Shown: positions 9,225-18,608 of the stretch, in pieces
Numbering within the stretch: the stretch's first letter is position 1
Layout: each line of letters begins with the position of its first letter
Source of the DNA: Demequina iriomotensis
GTDB taxonomy: Bacteria; Actinomycetota; Actinomycetes; Actinomycetales; Demequinaceae
Direction of reading: 5' to 3'
Length of the DNA: 64,000 nt
Assembly: GCF_000971395.1 (NCBI RefSeq)
Contig: NZ_BBME01000010.1
Coordinates: 1-64,000 of the forward strand
The notes under the pieces: model-generated
What the model saw: the letters and a program-made list of their open reading frames with translations, nothing else
Told to the model about the DNA's origin: nothing
The model's database searches: none
Made by a program: the position numbers and the translations under genes

Positions 9225-9635
9225 ATGACCGGGACCCTTCAGCTCCGCCTCGTCCTCCACGCCGAGGACCTCGACGGCGCGCTCGCGCTCTTCCGCGACG
9301 CGCTCGGCATGCCACCCGAGCTCGACCTCACCACCCCCACCGCGGACGGCGACGCCCGCGTCGTCGTCCTCGACGCGGGCCGGGCGACGCTCGAGCTGGT
9401 CAACACCGCGCAGCGCGCGCTCATCGACACCCTCGAGGTCGGTCGCCCGGTCGCGCGCGAGGTCCGCGTGGCGCTCGAGGTGGACGATGCGGCGGTCGCC
9501 ACCGCCGCCGCGGTCGCGGCGGGCGCGGCGCAGGTGGCGCCGCCGACGGCGACCCCGTGGGGCTCGCTCAACGCGCGCCTCGAGACGCCTCTCGGGATCC
9601 AGCTCACGTTGTTCACGCAGGTCGATCCCGAGTAG
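9225..9635 (+). CDS. VOC/glyoxalase-like protein
   Basis: A 136-residue protein with two beta-alpha-beta-beta modules: LRLVLHAEDLDGALALFRDALGMP at the N-terminus, and a second half ending ARLETPLGIQLTLFTQ. This is the vicinal-oxygen-chelate layout (glyoxalase, bleomycin resistance, dioxygenase). Metal ligands are not complete enough to name a substrate. An in-frame ATG at 9189 would add 12 residues; neither start has a good ribosome-binding site and I prefer 9225 because the fold begins there. Confidence 0.8.
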   Translation: MTGTLQLRLVLHAEDLDGALALFRDALGMPPELDLTTPTADGDARVVVLDAGRATLELVNTAQRALIDTLEVGRPVAREVRVALEVDDAAVATAAAVAAGAAQVAPPTATPWGSLNARLETPLGIQLTLFTQVDPE

Positions 9636-9681
9636 ACCGAGGTCCCGCGCGCCGCGCGCGCCGCGGCCCTAGGTTGGGTGC

Positions 9682-10296
9682 GTGACCAACCCCGAGCGCA
9701 TGAAGGCCGCGATGGCGGAGATCCCCGTCGAGGACCCCACCCGCACCGAGCACCAGAAGCTCAGCGACGACGAGTGGTTCAAGTACCGCGCGGGCCCGGA
9801 GCTCGCCGCGATGCAGCGGGCGACGCTCGCGCGCCTCCGCGAGCTCAACGCCGGCTACTACGAGGACCCGGAGGGTTCGACGGCCGGCCTCGCGGCGCTC
9901 GTGGGCGAGTGCGGCGACGGCCTCGACTTCCGGCCGCCGATCTACCTCGAGTACAAGGAGCGCGTGCGCTTCGGCCGCGACGTGTTCATCAACGCGAACC
10001 TCATGATCCTGGGCTCGGGCATCGTCACCATCGGCGACCACGCGCTCATCGGCCCCGACGCGCGCTTCTACACGGTCAACCACGCCTTCGACGTCGACAT
10101 CCGCCGCGAGGGCTGGGAGCGCGCCTTCCCGATCACGCTCGAGGCGGACGTGTGGCTGGGCGGCTCCGTGGTGATCTGCCCGGGCGTGACCATCGGCCGC
10201 GGCTCCGTGGTCGCGGCGGGTTCGGTGGTCACCAAGGATGTGCCGCCGATGAGCGTGGTGGCGGGCAACCCCGCGCGCGTGATCCGCACCCTGTGA
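9682..10296 (+). CDS. maa: Maltose/sugar O-acetyltransferase-type left-handed beta-helix protein
   Basis: A 204-residue acetyl-CoA-dependent O-acetyltransferase of the Maa/LacA/NodL type. The N-terminal Mac cap (DDEWFKYRAGPELAAMQRATLARLRELN) precedes hexapeptide repeats (VTIGDHALIGPDARFYTVNH, DVWLGGSVVICPGVTIGRGSVVAAGSVVTKDVP). The catalytic His is in TVNHAF. It probably acetylates a small sugar or glucoside in the cytosol. The GTG at 9682 is preceded by TAGGTT (9670-9675) and six bases, a leaderless arrangement. Confidence 0.88.
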   Translation: MTNPERMKAAMAEIPVEDPTRTEHQKLSDDEWFKYRAGPELAAMQRATLARLRELNAGYYEDPEGSTAGLAALVGECGDGLDFRPPIYLEYKERVRFGRDVFINANLMILGSGIVTIGDHALIGPDARFYTVNHAFDVDIRREGWERAFPITLEADVWLGGSVVICPGVTIGRGSVVAAGSVVTKDVPPMSVVAGNPARVIRTL

Positions 10297-10324
10297 CCGA
10301 GCGCCCGCGCGCCATGCTCGGCGT

Positions 10325-11176
10325 CTAGCCGCGGTGGCGGTCGAGGTACTCGACCACGCGGTCGGCGACCTCGGGCCAGCCCTGATCCAGGGTGAGCGTA
10401 TGGCCGCGGTCGACGAACTCGACGAAGTCCGTGGGGCACGGGTTGCGGCTCTGGATGCGGAACGTGTCCGACGCCGCCACGGGCGGCACCAGGCGATCCT
10501 TGCCCGCGGCGATGACGAGCATCGGGCCGCGGTCGACGGTGACCGTGTCGACCCCGGCGGGGGCGCGCGCCTCCCGTCGCTGGGAGGCGACCTCGAACGC
10601 GACCCGACCGGGCCCCGCCACGTGATGCGCCTCCCACAGCGCACGCGCCTCGTCGGGCGGGATCGCGTTGGCCCACGCGAAACGGAACTCGGGGTACGTG
10701 AGCCGCACCGTGGTGTCGCGGTTGGCGCGGTCGCGCAGCACGGGTGACGCCGACATGAGGACCACGTCGGGCACGCGTGGCGCGCCGCGCATCGGCGCCG
10801 GCGTGATCGCCACCGTGGCCCGAGCCTCGCCCTTGCCGGCGACCTGCTGGGCCGTGAGCCCGCCGATGCCGTGGCCGACCAGGAACGGCGCCTCGCGCAG
10901 GGCCTCCACCACGGTACGTGTGTGCTCGAGGATCTCGGCGAGCCCCACCCCGGCCATCGCCGTCGGGTGCGCGGCGGACCTCTCGGCCGAGGCGGGCTCG
11001 CGGGGCCACGCCACCGCGACCGACGCCAGGCCATGCTCGGCGAGTCGCGCGCGCCAGGGCTCCCACGAGCCGGCGAGGGTCCAGATCTCATGCAGCAGCA
11101 CGACGGCGGGGCCGCCCGCCGCGTTCGCGGCGTCGACCTGCTCCCGCTCGCGCGGCGTCATCCCGTGAGCAGTCAT
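10325..11176 (-). CDS. Alpha/beta-hydrolase fold protein lacking the nucleophile Ser
   Basis: A 283-residue alpha/beta-hydrolase. The fold is clear: VVLLHE on strand 3, the nucleophile elbow FLVGHGIGGLTAQ, the acid loop VIAAGKDRLVPP and the His loop VDRGHTLTLDQGW. The elbow reads G-H-G-I-G, with Gly103 where Ser (or Asp/Cys) is expected, so normal esterase chemistry looks impossible. It may be a binding or non-catalytic homologue. The first ATG (11176) abuts AAGGAG with no spacer; the second ATG, five codons in, is an alternative start. Confidence 0.8.
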   Translation of the reverse strand: MTAHGMTPREREQVDAANAAGGPAVVLLHEIWTLAGSWEPWRARLAEHGLASVAVAWPREPASAERSAAHPTAMAGVGLAEILEHTRTVVEALREAPFLVGHGIGGLTAQQVAGKGEARATVAITPAPMRGAPRVPDVVLMSASPVLRDRANRDTTVRLTYPEFRFAWANAIPPDEARALWEAHHVAGPGRVAFEVASQRREARAPAGVDTVTVDRGPMLVIAAGKDRLVPPVAASDTFRIQSRNPCPTDFVEFVDRGHTLTLDQGWPEVADRVVEYLDRHRG

Positions 11177-11235
11177 CTCCTTCCGACCCTAGGACGGCAC
11201 CCGTGCGGCCGCTCGGCGAGAGAGGCGGCTCGCGC

Positions 11236-12153
11236 TCACGCCCCCGCGAGCGCGAGCCGCTGCGCGCCGTCGTCGAGGATGCGGGCCGTCACCGCGTCCG
11301 GGCCGCCCTTGAGGTGCTCGAAGGCCGCGTTGTAGCAGGCGAGCCACACCGAGGTCGCCCAGGCGACCTCGCGCTCCGCGGCGCTCAGGTCCCGCCCGGC
11401 GGCGGCCTCGTAGGCGGCAAGGACCCGCGCGCCCGTCGGGATGTCGGCGGCCGCGGGTGCGCCCGGCCCCGCGACGTGGTCGAGCGCGAGCGTGCCGAGG
11501 AGCACCGCCTCGGGCCGCGCCACGATCGAGTCCCAGTCGTGCACGATGGCCCGCTCCCCCGCCCAGCGGACGTTGAGCGCGTTGAGGTCGGCGTGCCCGA
11601 GCACCGGCGGCAGGCCGCACGCGAGGATGCGCGACCGGGCGCGTGCCGCCATCGAGGCGAGCGCGGGCGGCAGCTCCGCCTCGATCCGATGCGGGTCCCA
11701 CCGGTCCGATCCGGGCGGGGGCCACACGCGCCGCGGATCGTCGTGGTCGTAGTGGAGCCACGGCGTCGGCTCGAGCCCGTCCGCCGGCACGTCCGCGAGC
11801 GCGGCGACGATGCGCGCGAGCAGCACCGCGTAGGCCGTCGGCGCGTCGCCGTGCGGGGCGAGCGCCCCCTCCGGACGCCATGCCTCCGCGGTAAGCCACG
11901 CATCGTCCCCGAGCGCGTCGGGACCGGCCAGCAGGGCCGGCGCGTCGATGCCCGCCGCCACCGCGGCGCGGTGGGCGCGTGCCACGATCGTGAGCCGCGC
12001 GCCGCCGTCCCTGCGCTTGACCGCGACGCGGCGACCGTCGGCGAGGCGCACCCCCCGCACGTCCGACATCGAGGACGCCTCGAAGAACACCTCGACGGGC
12101 GCGGAGCCCAGGCGCGACTCGAGCCACGCGCGGGCGGCAGGGTCGAGCCTCAT
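11236..12153 (-). CDS. Aminoglycoside phosphotransferase-family kinase
   Basis: A 305-residue APH/choline-kinase fold protein. The Lys-containing strand RRVAVKRRDGG and the Brenner motif LGHADLNALNVRW (catalytic Asp, metal Asn) followed by IVHDWDS (metal Asp) are all present, so the kinase core looks intact. The substrate is unknown; chromosomal actinobacterial homologues phosphorylate diverse small alcohols or amines, and drug resistance should not be assumed. TAGCGT plus six bases precede the ATG, suggesting a leaderless mRNA. Confidence 0.82.
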   Translation of the reverse strand: MRLDPAARAWLESRLGSAPVEVFFEASSMSDVRGVRLADGRRVAVKRRDGGARLTIVARAHRAAVAAGIDAPALLAGPDALGDDAWLTAEAWRPEGALAPHGDAPTAYAVLLARIVAALADVPADGLEPTPWLHYDHDDPRRVWPPPGSDRWDPHRIEAELPPALASMAARARSRILACGLPPVLGHADLNALNVRWAGERAIVHDWDSIVARPEAVLLGTLALDHVAGPGAPAAADIPTGARVLAAYEAAAGRDLSAAEREVAWATSVWLACYNAAFEHLKGGPDAVTARILDDGAQRLALAGA

Positions 12154-12172
12154 GGCTCGACGCTAGCCCGCC

Positions 12173-13003
12173 TCAGCGCGGGTAGGCGGCGATCACCCCG
12201 GCGTAGGGCCCCAGGTAGGAGGTGGGCTTGGCGGCGCCGGCCACCCACAGCTGCGAGATCTGCCCGTCGAGGTAGAGCGCGTCCTCGACTCCCAGCTCGT
12301 CGCGGAACATCGTCGCGAAGTCCCACAGGTTGACGTAGTTCCTGGTGATGACCAGGTACACCGTGGCGCCGTCCGGGCTCACCCCCACGCCGGTGCGCAG
12401 CGCCGTGTTGGTGCTTCCCTCGGCGAACTCGGGGTGGATCTCGCCGTCAAGCAAGAGCGCGGGGCCGGACTGCGTGGCCTGCGCGACGCCCACGGGATCG
12501 TAGAGGGTCGAGTCGACCACCGCGGCGGTGCCGTCGTCGCGGATCTCGAACACCGCGTTTGGCTTGAGGTGGAAGTTGCCGTAGCCGTCCGCGAGGTTGA
12601 GAGCGCGCAGCTCCTCGCCGTCCGCGACCAGGAGCCCGCCCGGCGTGAGGTCGTCCGAGAAGATCCCGGCGTTGGTGAGGGCCGCGATGCCGGGGTGCGC
12701 GTCGATGTACTCCGCGAGATCGGTGCCGTCCTCGTCCTGGGGCCAGTCGACCCGCACGTCCCACTGCGCGAGGTCGAGCGTGACCACGCCGTAGGACCCG
12801 TGCTCTCCCAGGTCGACTACCTCGGTCGGGACCGCGACGGCGTCGGGGTCGGGCGCGGACGATGCGGCGCTCGGGCTGGGCGAGGGGGTCGCCGCGCTCG
12901 GCTCGGCGATCGCGACCGTCGGAGAGCCCGACGGCTCGCCGCCGAGGAGCGAGCAGCCGGCGAGGGACAGCGCCGCGACGGCAGCGAGGAAGGCGGTGCG
13001 CAC
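12173..13003 (-). CDS. Lipoprotein, phosphodiester glycosidase (NAGPA/DUF2233) family
   Basis: A 276-residue exported lipoprotein. The GTG start opens a signal peptide with lipobox LAGC at residues 14-17 and a Ser/Pro/Ala-rich linker to about 55. The domain follows: ALTNAGIFSDDLTPGGLLVADGE, FEIRDDGTAAVVDSTL, QSGPALLLDGEIHPEF, NTALRTGVGVSPDG and DALYLDGQISQLWV, the core of the phosphodiester glycosidase family that includes GlcNAc-1-phosphodiester uncovering enzyme. Likely role: hydrolysis of a sugar phosphodiester in the envelope. TAGCCT plus six bases precede the GTG. Confidence 0.85.
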   Translation of the reverse strand: MRTAFLAAVAALSLAGCSLLGGEPSGSPTVAIAEPSAATPSPSPSAASSAPDPDAVAVPTEVVDLGEHGSYGVVTLDLAQWDVRVDWPQDEDGTDLAEYIDAHPGIAALTNAGIFSDDLTPGGLLVADGEELRALNLADGYGNFHLKPNAVFEIRDDGTAAVVDSTLYDPVGVAQATQSGPALLLDGEIHPEFAEGSTNTALRTGVGVSPDGATVYLVITRNYVNLWDFATMFRDELGVEDALYLDGQISQLWVAGAAKPTSYLGPYAGVIAAYPR

Positions 13004-13095
13004 GCCCCGAGGCTACGCGAGGGAAGGCTCGAGACGGCTCAACCGTTGAGCAATCGGAGCGATCCGCCTCCCCCATCCAGACCCGAGGAGCCCGC

Positions 13096-13995
13096 ATGTC
13101 CGACAACCCCGCCGCCGCACCCCGTCCGCTCGCGATCGCGGTCCTGGGCACGGGGATCATGGGCGCGGCGATGGCGCGCAACCTGGTCCGCGCCGGCCAT
13201 GGGGTGCGCGTGTGGAACCGCACGCACGCGACCGCGGCGGCGCTCGCCGCGGACGGAGCGACCGTCGCGACCACGCCGTCGGAGGCGGTGCACGAGTCCG
13301 ACGCGGTGGTGACGATGCTCCACGACGGCCCCGTGGTGCTCGAGGTCATGCGCCACGCGGCCCCGGGGCTGCGTCCCGGCACGCTGTGGATCCAGGCGTC
13401 GACCGTGGGGCTCGAGGTGCTCCCCGAGGTGGCCGGGCTCGCCGCGGAGCTGGGCCTCGTCCTCGTCGACGCGCCCGTGCTCGGGACCCGCAAGCCCGCC
13501 GAGGCGGGCCGCCTCACGGTTCTCGCGGCCGGGCCCGCGCAGGTGCGCGACACCGCGATGACGGTCTTCGACGCGATCGCGACGCGCACCGTGTGGACGG
13601 GGGACGATGCGGCGGCGGGCACGGCGCAGCGGCTCAAGCTGGTGGCGAACAGCTGGGTGCTCGCTGTCAACAACGCCGCTGGGGAGACCCTCGCGCTCGC
13701 CGACGGGCTCGGCGTCGACCCTCACGCGTTCCTCGACCTGATCGAGAGCGGCCCGCTCGACCTCGGATACCTGCGTGCGAAGGCGGCGCTGATCCTCGAG
13801 GACCGCCTCGAGGAGGCGAGCTTCGGCGCCGCCACCGCCGCGAAGGACGCCGCGCTCATCACGGACGCCGCGCGCGACGCGGGCGTCCGCGTCGACGCGC
13901 TGGACGGCGCGCGCGAGCGCCTCGACCGCATCGTCCACGCCGGTCACGGCGCCGAGGACATGGCGGCCGCGGTGCGCGCGTCCCGCCTGGCCTGA
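13096..13995 (+). CDS. 3-hydroxyisobutyrate dehydrogenase-family NAD(P)-dependent oxidoreductase
   Basis: A 299-residue beta-hydroxyacid dehydrogenase. The Rossmann motif VLGTGIMGAAMARNLVRAGH lies near residue 17, then the substrate loop DAPVLGTRKPAEAGRLTVLAAG (usual DAPVSGG has a Leu/Gly-Thr variation), and the catalytic-Lys region RLKLVANSWVLAVNNAAGE, where Lys is conserved. Substrate is not assignable; glyoxylate/succinic semialdehyde reductase or 3-HIBADH activity are candidates. ATG with GAGGAG upstream. Confidence 0.85.
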   Translation: MSDNPAAAPRPLAIAVLGTGIMGAAMARNLVRAGHGVRVWNRTHATAAALAADGATVATTPSEAVHESDAVVTMLHDGPVVLEVMRHAAPGLRPGTLWIQASTVGLEVLPEVAGLAAELGLVLVDAPVLGTRKPAEAGRLTVLAAGPAQVRDTAMTVFDAIATRTVWTGDDAAAGTAQRLKLVANSWVLAVNNAAGETLALADGLGVDPHAFLDLIESGPLDLGYLRAKAALILEDRLEEASFGAATAAKDAALITDAARDAGVRVDALDGARERLDRIVHAGHGAEDMAAAVRASRLA

Positions 13996-14022
13996 GCCCG
14001 GCTCAGGAGGCCGGCGCCGGGC
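13996..14022. terminator. Hairpin between convergent genes
   Basis: GCCCGGC (13996-14002) pairs with GCCGGGC (14016-14022), overlapping the two facing stop codons. There is no T tract, so it is only a candidate bidirectional terminator. Confidence 0.45.
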
Positions 14023-14554
14023 ACTCGACGCGGACGGTCCACCCCGCGCCGTCGCGCGTGCCGGTGACGGCGCACGCGACGTCGGCGCCCGCCGCATCGA
14101 CGCCGTCCACGAGCTGCGGGCCGTCGAGGTTGACCACCACCGAGGCGGGGTTCGACACCGTCACGCCGGTCTGCGCGAGCACGTCCGCGGCCAGGCCCGC
14201 CGCGACGCGGTCGAGCTCGTCCTCCTGGACGGCGATCGCCGCCTCGTACTCGGCCTGCGCGGCGTCGCTCACGTGCCCGCTCACCAGCAGCATCACGCCG
14301 CCCCCGCCGACCAGCACGAGCGCCACGACGTACGCGATCCCGAGACCGCGGCCGCGCGGTCGCCTCGCGATCGCACCCGCGAGCGAGAACGCGACGGCGC
14401 CCACGAGCACCACCAGCCCCACCGCGACCAGCCCGAGACCCGCGAACCCCTCGACGAAGCCGGGACCGCCGAACGCTCCGGGCGCGTCGGGCACCACCGC
14501 CTCGAGCGCGGGCACGGGGATGTCGACGGCCGTCGTCGGGACGGTTGAACGCAT
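14003..14554 (-). CDS. Small membrane protein, unknown function
   Basis: A 183-residue protein with two predicted transmembrane helices (about residues 37-60 and 73-93, separated by the basic loop ARRPRGRG). An extracytoplasmic C-terminal domain follows, with a DELDRVAAGLAADVLAQTGVTV segment and two Cys (CAVTG, RVECPAP) that could form a disulfide. The tail resembles DUF4333-like extracellular domains, but this is weak. Probable promoter TACCGT about 40 bp upstream, with GAGAGG as ribosome-binding site. Confidence 0.7.
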   Translation of the reverse strand: MRSTVPTTAVDIPVPALEAVVPDAPGAFGGPGFVEGFAGLGLVAVGLVVLVGAVAFSLAGAIARRPRGRGLGIAYVVALVLVGGGGVMLLVSGHVSDAAQAEYEAAIAVQEDELDRVAAGLAADVLAQTGVTVSNPASVVVNLDGPQLVDGVDAAGADVACAVTGTRDGAGWTVRVECPAPAS

Positions 14555-14657
14555 GGGCGCCGCCTCTCAGGTGCGAAGACCTGGACGGTAGCGCGCCGCC
14601 GCCGCGCGGCATCAGCCCCCACTTCTGGGGTCTGTCAGGGACGATGCCTGCGCCTGG

Positions 14658-15422
14658 TCAGAGCACGTGCGCGAGGAACTCCCGGGTGCGCTCGTGGGCG
14701 GGCGCATCGATGACCTGCGAGGCCGGCCCCTCCTCCACGACGACGCCCTCGTCCATGAACACCACGTGGTCGGCGACCTCGCGGGCGAAGCCGATCTCGT
14801 GGGTCACCACCACCATGGTCATGCCGCCGGCCGCGAGGTCCTTCATCACCGCGAGGACCTCCCCGACCAGCTCGGGGTCGAGCGCCGAGGTCGGCTCGTC
14901 GAAGAGCATGATCTCGGGGTCCATCGCGAGCGCGCGGGCGATCGCGACGCGCTGCTGCTGCCCGCCCGACAGCTGCGCCGGGTAGTGGCCCATGCGGTCG
15001 GACAGCCCCACGCGCTCGAGCAGCTCGGTGGCCTTGGAACGCGCCTCCGCCTTCGGGCGACGCAGCACCTGCACCTGCGCCTCGACCACGTTCTCGAGCG
15101 CCGTCATGTGCGGGAACAGGTGGAAGCGCTGGAACACCATGCCGATGCGCGCACGCTGCCGCGCGATCGCCTTGGGGTGGAGGCGGTGGAGCGCGCCGGA
15201 GGAGTCCTTGCGGTAGCCGAGCAGCTCGCCGTCGATGCGGACGGACCCGCCCGTGAGCACCTCGAGCTCGTTGAGGCAGCGCAGCAGCGTGGACTTGCCG
15301 GACCCGGACGGCCCGAGCACCACGCACACCTCGCCGGCAGCGACCGTGAGGTCCACGCCCTTGAGGACGTGCAGGTCGCCGAACATCTTGTGCGCCGCGC
15401 GCACGTCGACCATCGGGGTCAC
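14658..15422 (-). CDS. Polar amino-acid ABC transporter ATP-binding protein
   Basis: A 254-residue ABC ATPase of the GlnQ/HisP class. Walker [11 protein letters not shown]-loop [17 protein letters not shown], signature LSGGQQQR, Walker [14 protein letters not shown] and the H-loop THEI are intact. The GTG at 15422 overlaps the permease stop by four bases (GTGA) and has GGAGGT eight bases upstream, so translation is coupled. It energises the permease and binding protein encoded upstream. Confidence 0.93.
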   Translation of the reverse strand: MTPMVDVRAAHKMFGDLHVLKGVDLTVAAGEVCVVLGPSGSGKSTLLRCLNELEVLTGGSVRIDGELLGYRKDSSGALHRLHPKAIARQRARIGMVFQRFHLFPHMTALENVVEAQVQVLRRPKAEARSKATELLERVGLSDRMGHYPAQLSGGQQQRVAIARALAMDPEIMLFDEPTSALDPELVGEVLAVMKDLAAGGMTMVVVTHEIGFAREVADHVVFMDEGVVVEEGPASQVIDAPAHERTREFLAHVL

Positions 15423-16384
15423 GGGGTCACCTCCAGGAAGGGGGCGTCCTTGGCGGTGCCGGACGCCTTGATCGCCGCCTGGCGTCCCAGGCGCGGCTTG
15501 CGAGGCCCGCGGCCGCTCGGCTTCGACTCCCCCGTGCCGCGGCCGTAGTACCGCTCGAGGTAGTGCTGCCCGACCATGAGGACGGACGTGATGAGCAGGT
15601 ACCAGAACGCGCTCACGATGAGCAGCGGGATGGGCTCGAAGATGCGGTTGCCGATCGCGTTGGTCGCGAAGGTGAGGTCGAGCGTGAACGGCACCGCGGA
15701 GACGAGCGAGGTGGTCTTGAGCATCGAGATGGTCTCGTTGCCGGTGGGCGGGACGATGACGCGCATGGCCTGCGGGATGACGATGCGCCGCAGGATGGTC
15801 GACTCCTTCATGCCGAGCGCCCGCGCGGCCTCCTCCTGGCCCTTGTCGACGGAGCCGAGGCCGGCGCGGACGATCTCCGCGAGGTACGCGGCCTCGTTGA
15901 GTCCCAGCCCCAGCAACGCCGCCCAGAATGCCGTGATGACGGCCTGGGTCTCGAAGGTGACGAACTCGGGCCCGAACGGGATGCCGATGCTCAGCGTCGG
16001 GTAGAGCACCGAGATGAGGCCCCAGAACACCAGCTGGGTCCAGATCGGGGTGCCGCGGAACAGCCAGATGTAGAACCACGCCACCGAGCGCAGCACCGGG
16101 TTGTCGGAGCGGCGCATGATCGCGAGGAGCACCGCGAGCACGATGCCGATGAGCATCGAGCCCACCGTGAGGATGAGCGTCCAGCCGACGCCTCTGATGA
16201 CCGTGACGTCGCGCAGGTAAAGCCCCACGGTGTCCCACGCGAACTTGGGGTTGGTCACCAGCGAGTGCACCGCCATCGCGGCGAGCACCAGCACGATCGC
16301 CGCCGCGATCCAGCGGCCGGGGCGCGGCACGGGGCGCGCATGGATGCGGTTGGGTACCGGGTCGGTGGACGATGCGGCGCTCAT
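15419..16384 (-). CDS. Polar amino-acid ABC transporter permease
   Basis: A 321-residue HisM/GlnP-type permease. The first membrane helix (about 24-44) precedes [24 protein letters not shown] and the EAA loop [28 protein letters not shown], which docks the ATPase. A basic tail follows the last helix. A single permease gene suggests a homodimer. The ATG lies 11 bp after the binding-protein stop. Confidence 0.93.
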   Translation of the reverse strand: MSAASSTDPVPNRIHARPVPRPGRWIAAAIVLVLAAMAVHSLVTNPKFAWDTVGLYLRDVTVIRGVGWTLILTVGSMLIGIVLAVLLAIMRRSDNPVLRSVAWFYIWLFRGTPIWTQLVFWGLISVLYPTLSIGIPFGPEFVTFETQAVITAFWAALLGLGLNEAAYLAEIVRAGLGSVDKGQEEAARALGMKESTILRRIVIPQAMRVIVPPTGNETISMLKTTSLVSAVPFTLDLTFATNAIGNRIFEPIPLLIVSAFWYLLITSVLMVGQHYLERYYGRGTGESKPSGRGPRKPRLGRQAAIKASGTAKDAPFLEVTP

Positions 16385-16395
16385 GGGGTCTCCCG

Positions 16396-17322
16396 TCAGG
16401 ACGCGGGGTTGACCTCGGCCGTGGTGAGCATGCCGTCGGCGGCGCCCCACGCGTCGAGGATGCTCTTCAGCGTGCCATCGTCCATGAGGCCCTGCAGGGC
16501 GAGCGCGATCGCGTCGGTCACCTCGGAGCCCTGGGCGGTGACGATGCCCTGCGACGCGGTCGCGAAGGCGTCGCCCAGCTGCTCGAGCTGGCCGCCGGTC
16601 TGGGTGACCGCGTAGCCGATGATCGGCGAGTCGGCGAAGAGCACGTCCGCCTTGCCGCCGACGACGTTGGTGGCGGCGTCCGCCTGCGAGTCGTAGTTGA
16701 GGATCTCGAGGGCGTCCTTGCCCGCGTCCTCGCAGTCCGCCGCCATCTGGGTCGCCTCGTCCTGCTGGACGGTGCCGGTCTGCAGGGCGACGGTCGCGCC
16801 GCACAGGTCGGCGGCGTCGATGCCAGCGGGGTTGCCCGCGGCGACCGCGTACGCCTCGCCCACGGACAGGTAGGAGGTCATGTCGGCGACCTCGACGCGC
16901 TCCGGCGTGATGGTGAAGGAGCTGATGCCCGCGTCGAACTTGGTGCCGATCGACGGGATGATCGAGTCGAACGCGGCGGACTGCACCTCGGCCTCGAGGC
17001 CGAGCGCGGCGGCGATCGCCTCGGAGATGTCGACGTCGTAGCCGATCGGGGTCTGGCCGTCGACGTCGAGGTACTCGGCGGGCGCGTAGGTGGTCTCCAT
17101 GCCGACGCGGAGCGTGCCGCGGTCCACGACGTCCTGCGGCAGCAGCGCGACGGCGTCCTCGTTGACGGCGACCGTGGCGGCGTCGAAGCCCTCGACGGCC
17201 GCGGCGGTGGCGGCGTCGGTGCTCGTGCCCGTGCTGGAGCCGGTCTCCTGCGAGGCGTAGGTGCAGCCGGTGAGGGCGAGGGCGGTGGTCGCCGCGATCG
17301 CGACGAGGGCAGGCGTACGCAT
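16396..17322 (-). CDS. Amino-acid ABC transporter substrate-binding lipoprotein
   Basis: A 308-residue solute-binding protein, family 3. The signal peptide has lipobox LTGC (residues 15-18 region), then a short Ser/Thr linker. The ligand-binding core is [71 protein letters not shown] (typical ligand-contacting loop) and [10 protein letters not shown]. The exact amino acid is not readable. ATG with AAGGAG upstream. Expression probably depends on the ATGCAT array at 17406-17441. Confidence 0.93.
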   Translation of the reverse strand: MRTPALVAIAATTALALTGCTYASQETGSSTGTSTDAATAAAVEGFDAATVAVNEDAVALLPQDVVDRGTLRVGMETTYAPAEYLDVDGQTPIGYDVDISEAIAAALGLEAEVQSAAFDSIIPSIGTKFDAGISSFTITPERVEVADMTSYLSVGEAYAVAAGNPAGIDAADLCGATVALQTGTVQQDEATQMAADCEDAGKDALEILNYDSQADAATNVVGGKADVLFADSPIIGYAVTQTGGQLEQLGDAFATASQGIVTAQGSEVTDAIALALQGLMDDGTLKSILDAWGAADGMLTTAEVNPAS

Positions 17323-17405
17323 GGGAGTGCTCCTTCGAGGGTGTGAGGGCGCATCGGCCTCCGGGGACCCGCGAGGTGATACCTGTCGGTCGCTCACGGA
17401 AGGCG

Positions 17406-17441
17406 ATGCATCGCTATGCATCATTATGCATGAGGATGAAT
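17406..17441. promoter_or_regulatory. Helically phased ATGCAT array, candidate operator
   Basis: ATGCAT occurs at 17406-17411, 17416-17421 and 17426-17431, and the degenerate ATGAAT at 17436-17441: four hexamers exactly 10 bp apart, all on one DNA face. ATGCAT is palindromic, so each could hold a dimer. It lies 84 bp upstream of the ABC transporter start and upstream of the divergent transglutaminase gene, in the most AT-rich part of this gap. Confidence 0.65.
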
Positions 17442-17574
17442 GGGACCGCGGACACTCGGGGCGAAAGGGGCGTCTACGTGGGGTGATATGCGTCACCCCG
17501 GCGCCTCGGCCACCGCCGCGCTGGTAGGTTCACGCGTGGGCGCGGCGAGGGACGCGGCCGCTCGAGGGGGCACG

Positions 17575-18603
17575 ATGGTCGTCACACCGGAGCGCGATCC
17601 CGCGCCGCCGCAGGGGTGGTCGGCCGCGGATGCCCACGCGCGCGTGAACGCGGCCTACGCGCGCTCGCGCCGGGCGGCGCGCCGGCGGCGTATCGCATGG
17701 ACCGGCACGCTCGTGGTGCTCGTGACGTTCCTCGGCGTGAGCGTCGCGGGCCAGCTCGGCATCCTCCCCGAGTCGGCGAACCTCGCGGCGCGAGCCGCCG
17801 CGGCGATGACCCCGTCGGGTAGGCCCGAGTCCGCCCACGTCGCGTACCCGGTGAACGGCTCGACCGACCTCGTGCGCCACCTCGCAGCCGGGATGGTCGC
17901 GCAGGACGGAACGATCGACGTCACCTACTGGGCGCGTGCCGACGGCGACGATGCGGTCGAGGACGCGATGCGCGAGGCCCTCAGCCAGAACCCGTACGTC
18001 TTCGTCCAGGGCTGGACGACGGCGAGGAGCCTCGCGCGCGTCACCGTCCAGCCGGGCTACGTGTACGACGATGCGGAGGCGGACCGCAGGCGCGTCGCCA
18101 CCGCGACCGCGGTGCAGCACGCGATCGCGGTGTCGGGCGCGGCCACCGCCACCACCGAGGCGAGGCAGGTCACGGCGATCCACGACTACCTCGCCTCCTC
18201 CGCGTCCTACGACAAGGCGGCCTTCGAGGCGATCACACGCGGCGAGGTGGACTCTGCCCTGGTCGCGCGGTCCCAGGAGGCGTACGGGATCCTGGTCGAC
18301 GGCACCGCGGTGTGCACCGGCTACGCGCAGGCGTTCCTCGCCATGGCGCACGCCGTGGGGCTCGAGGCGGTCGAGGTCACCGGCTCGGACTCCGCCGGGC
18401 TCACCGGCGGCGACCACGCGTGGAACAAGGTGCGCGTCGACGGGCGGTGGATGCTGGTCGACGTCACGTGGGACGACATCGACGGGCCGCGCCGCCCGCG
18501 CCACGACTACCTGCTCATCGAGGACGGCGATCCGCTGCTCTCGACCCGCACCACGGACGACGAGTGGATGGTGGACGCCCACCTGGGCGGCTACGCGTCG
18601 TGA
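17575..18603 (+). CDS. Membrane-anchored transglutaminase-like (peptidase-like) protein
   Basis: A 342-residue protein. A cytosolic N-terminus rich in Arg (YARSRRAARRRR) leads into one transmembrane helix (about residues 41-62), then an extracellular transglutaminase-core domain: Cys in GTAVCTGYAQAFLAMAHAVGL, His in GGDHAWNKVRVDGRWMLVD and Asp in VTWDD form the triad. Likely a cell-surface protease or crosslinking enzyme. ATG chosen for GAGGGGG upstream; a GTG at 17536, five bases after TAGGTT (17525-17530), would add 13 residues if translation is leaderless. Confidence 0.83.
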   Translation: MVVTPERDPAPPQGWSAADAHARVNAAYARSRRAARRRRIAWTGTLVVLVTFLGVSVAGQLGILPESANLAARAAAAMTPSGRPESAHVAYPVNGSTDLVRHLAAGMVAQDGTIDVTYWARADGDDAVEDAMREALSQNPYVFVQGWTTARSLARVTVQPGYVYDDAEADRRRVATATAVQHAIAVSGAATATTEARQVTAIHDYLASSASYDKAAFEAITRGEVDSALVARSQEAYGILVDGTAVCTGYAQAFLAMAHAVGLEAVEVTGSDSAGLTGGDHAWNKVRVDGRWMLVDVTWDDIDGPRRPRHDYLLIEDGDPLLSTRTTDDEWMVDAHLGGYAS

Positions 18604-18608
18604 GCCGC

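Noticed and set aside
17381..17405. A TGTCGGTC box upstream of the ATGCAT array
   Set aside because: TGTCGG is present, but the position eight bases later reads AAGGCG, not TANNNT, so it is not called as a damage-type promoter.
17536..17574. Upstream GTG start (17536) for the transglutaminase-like gene
   Set aside because: A TAGGTT lies five bases upstream, but the ATG at 17575 has a better Shine-Dalgarno and a normal N-terminus. Kept as an alternative only.
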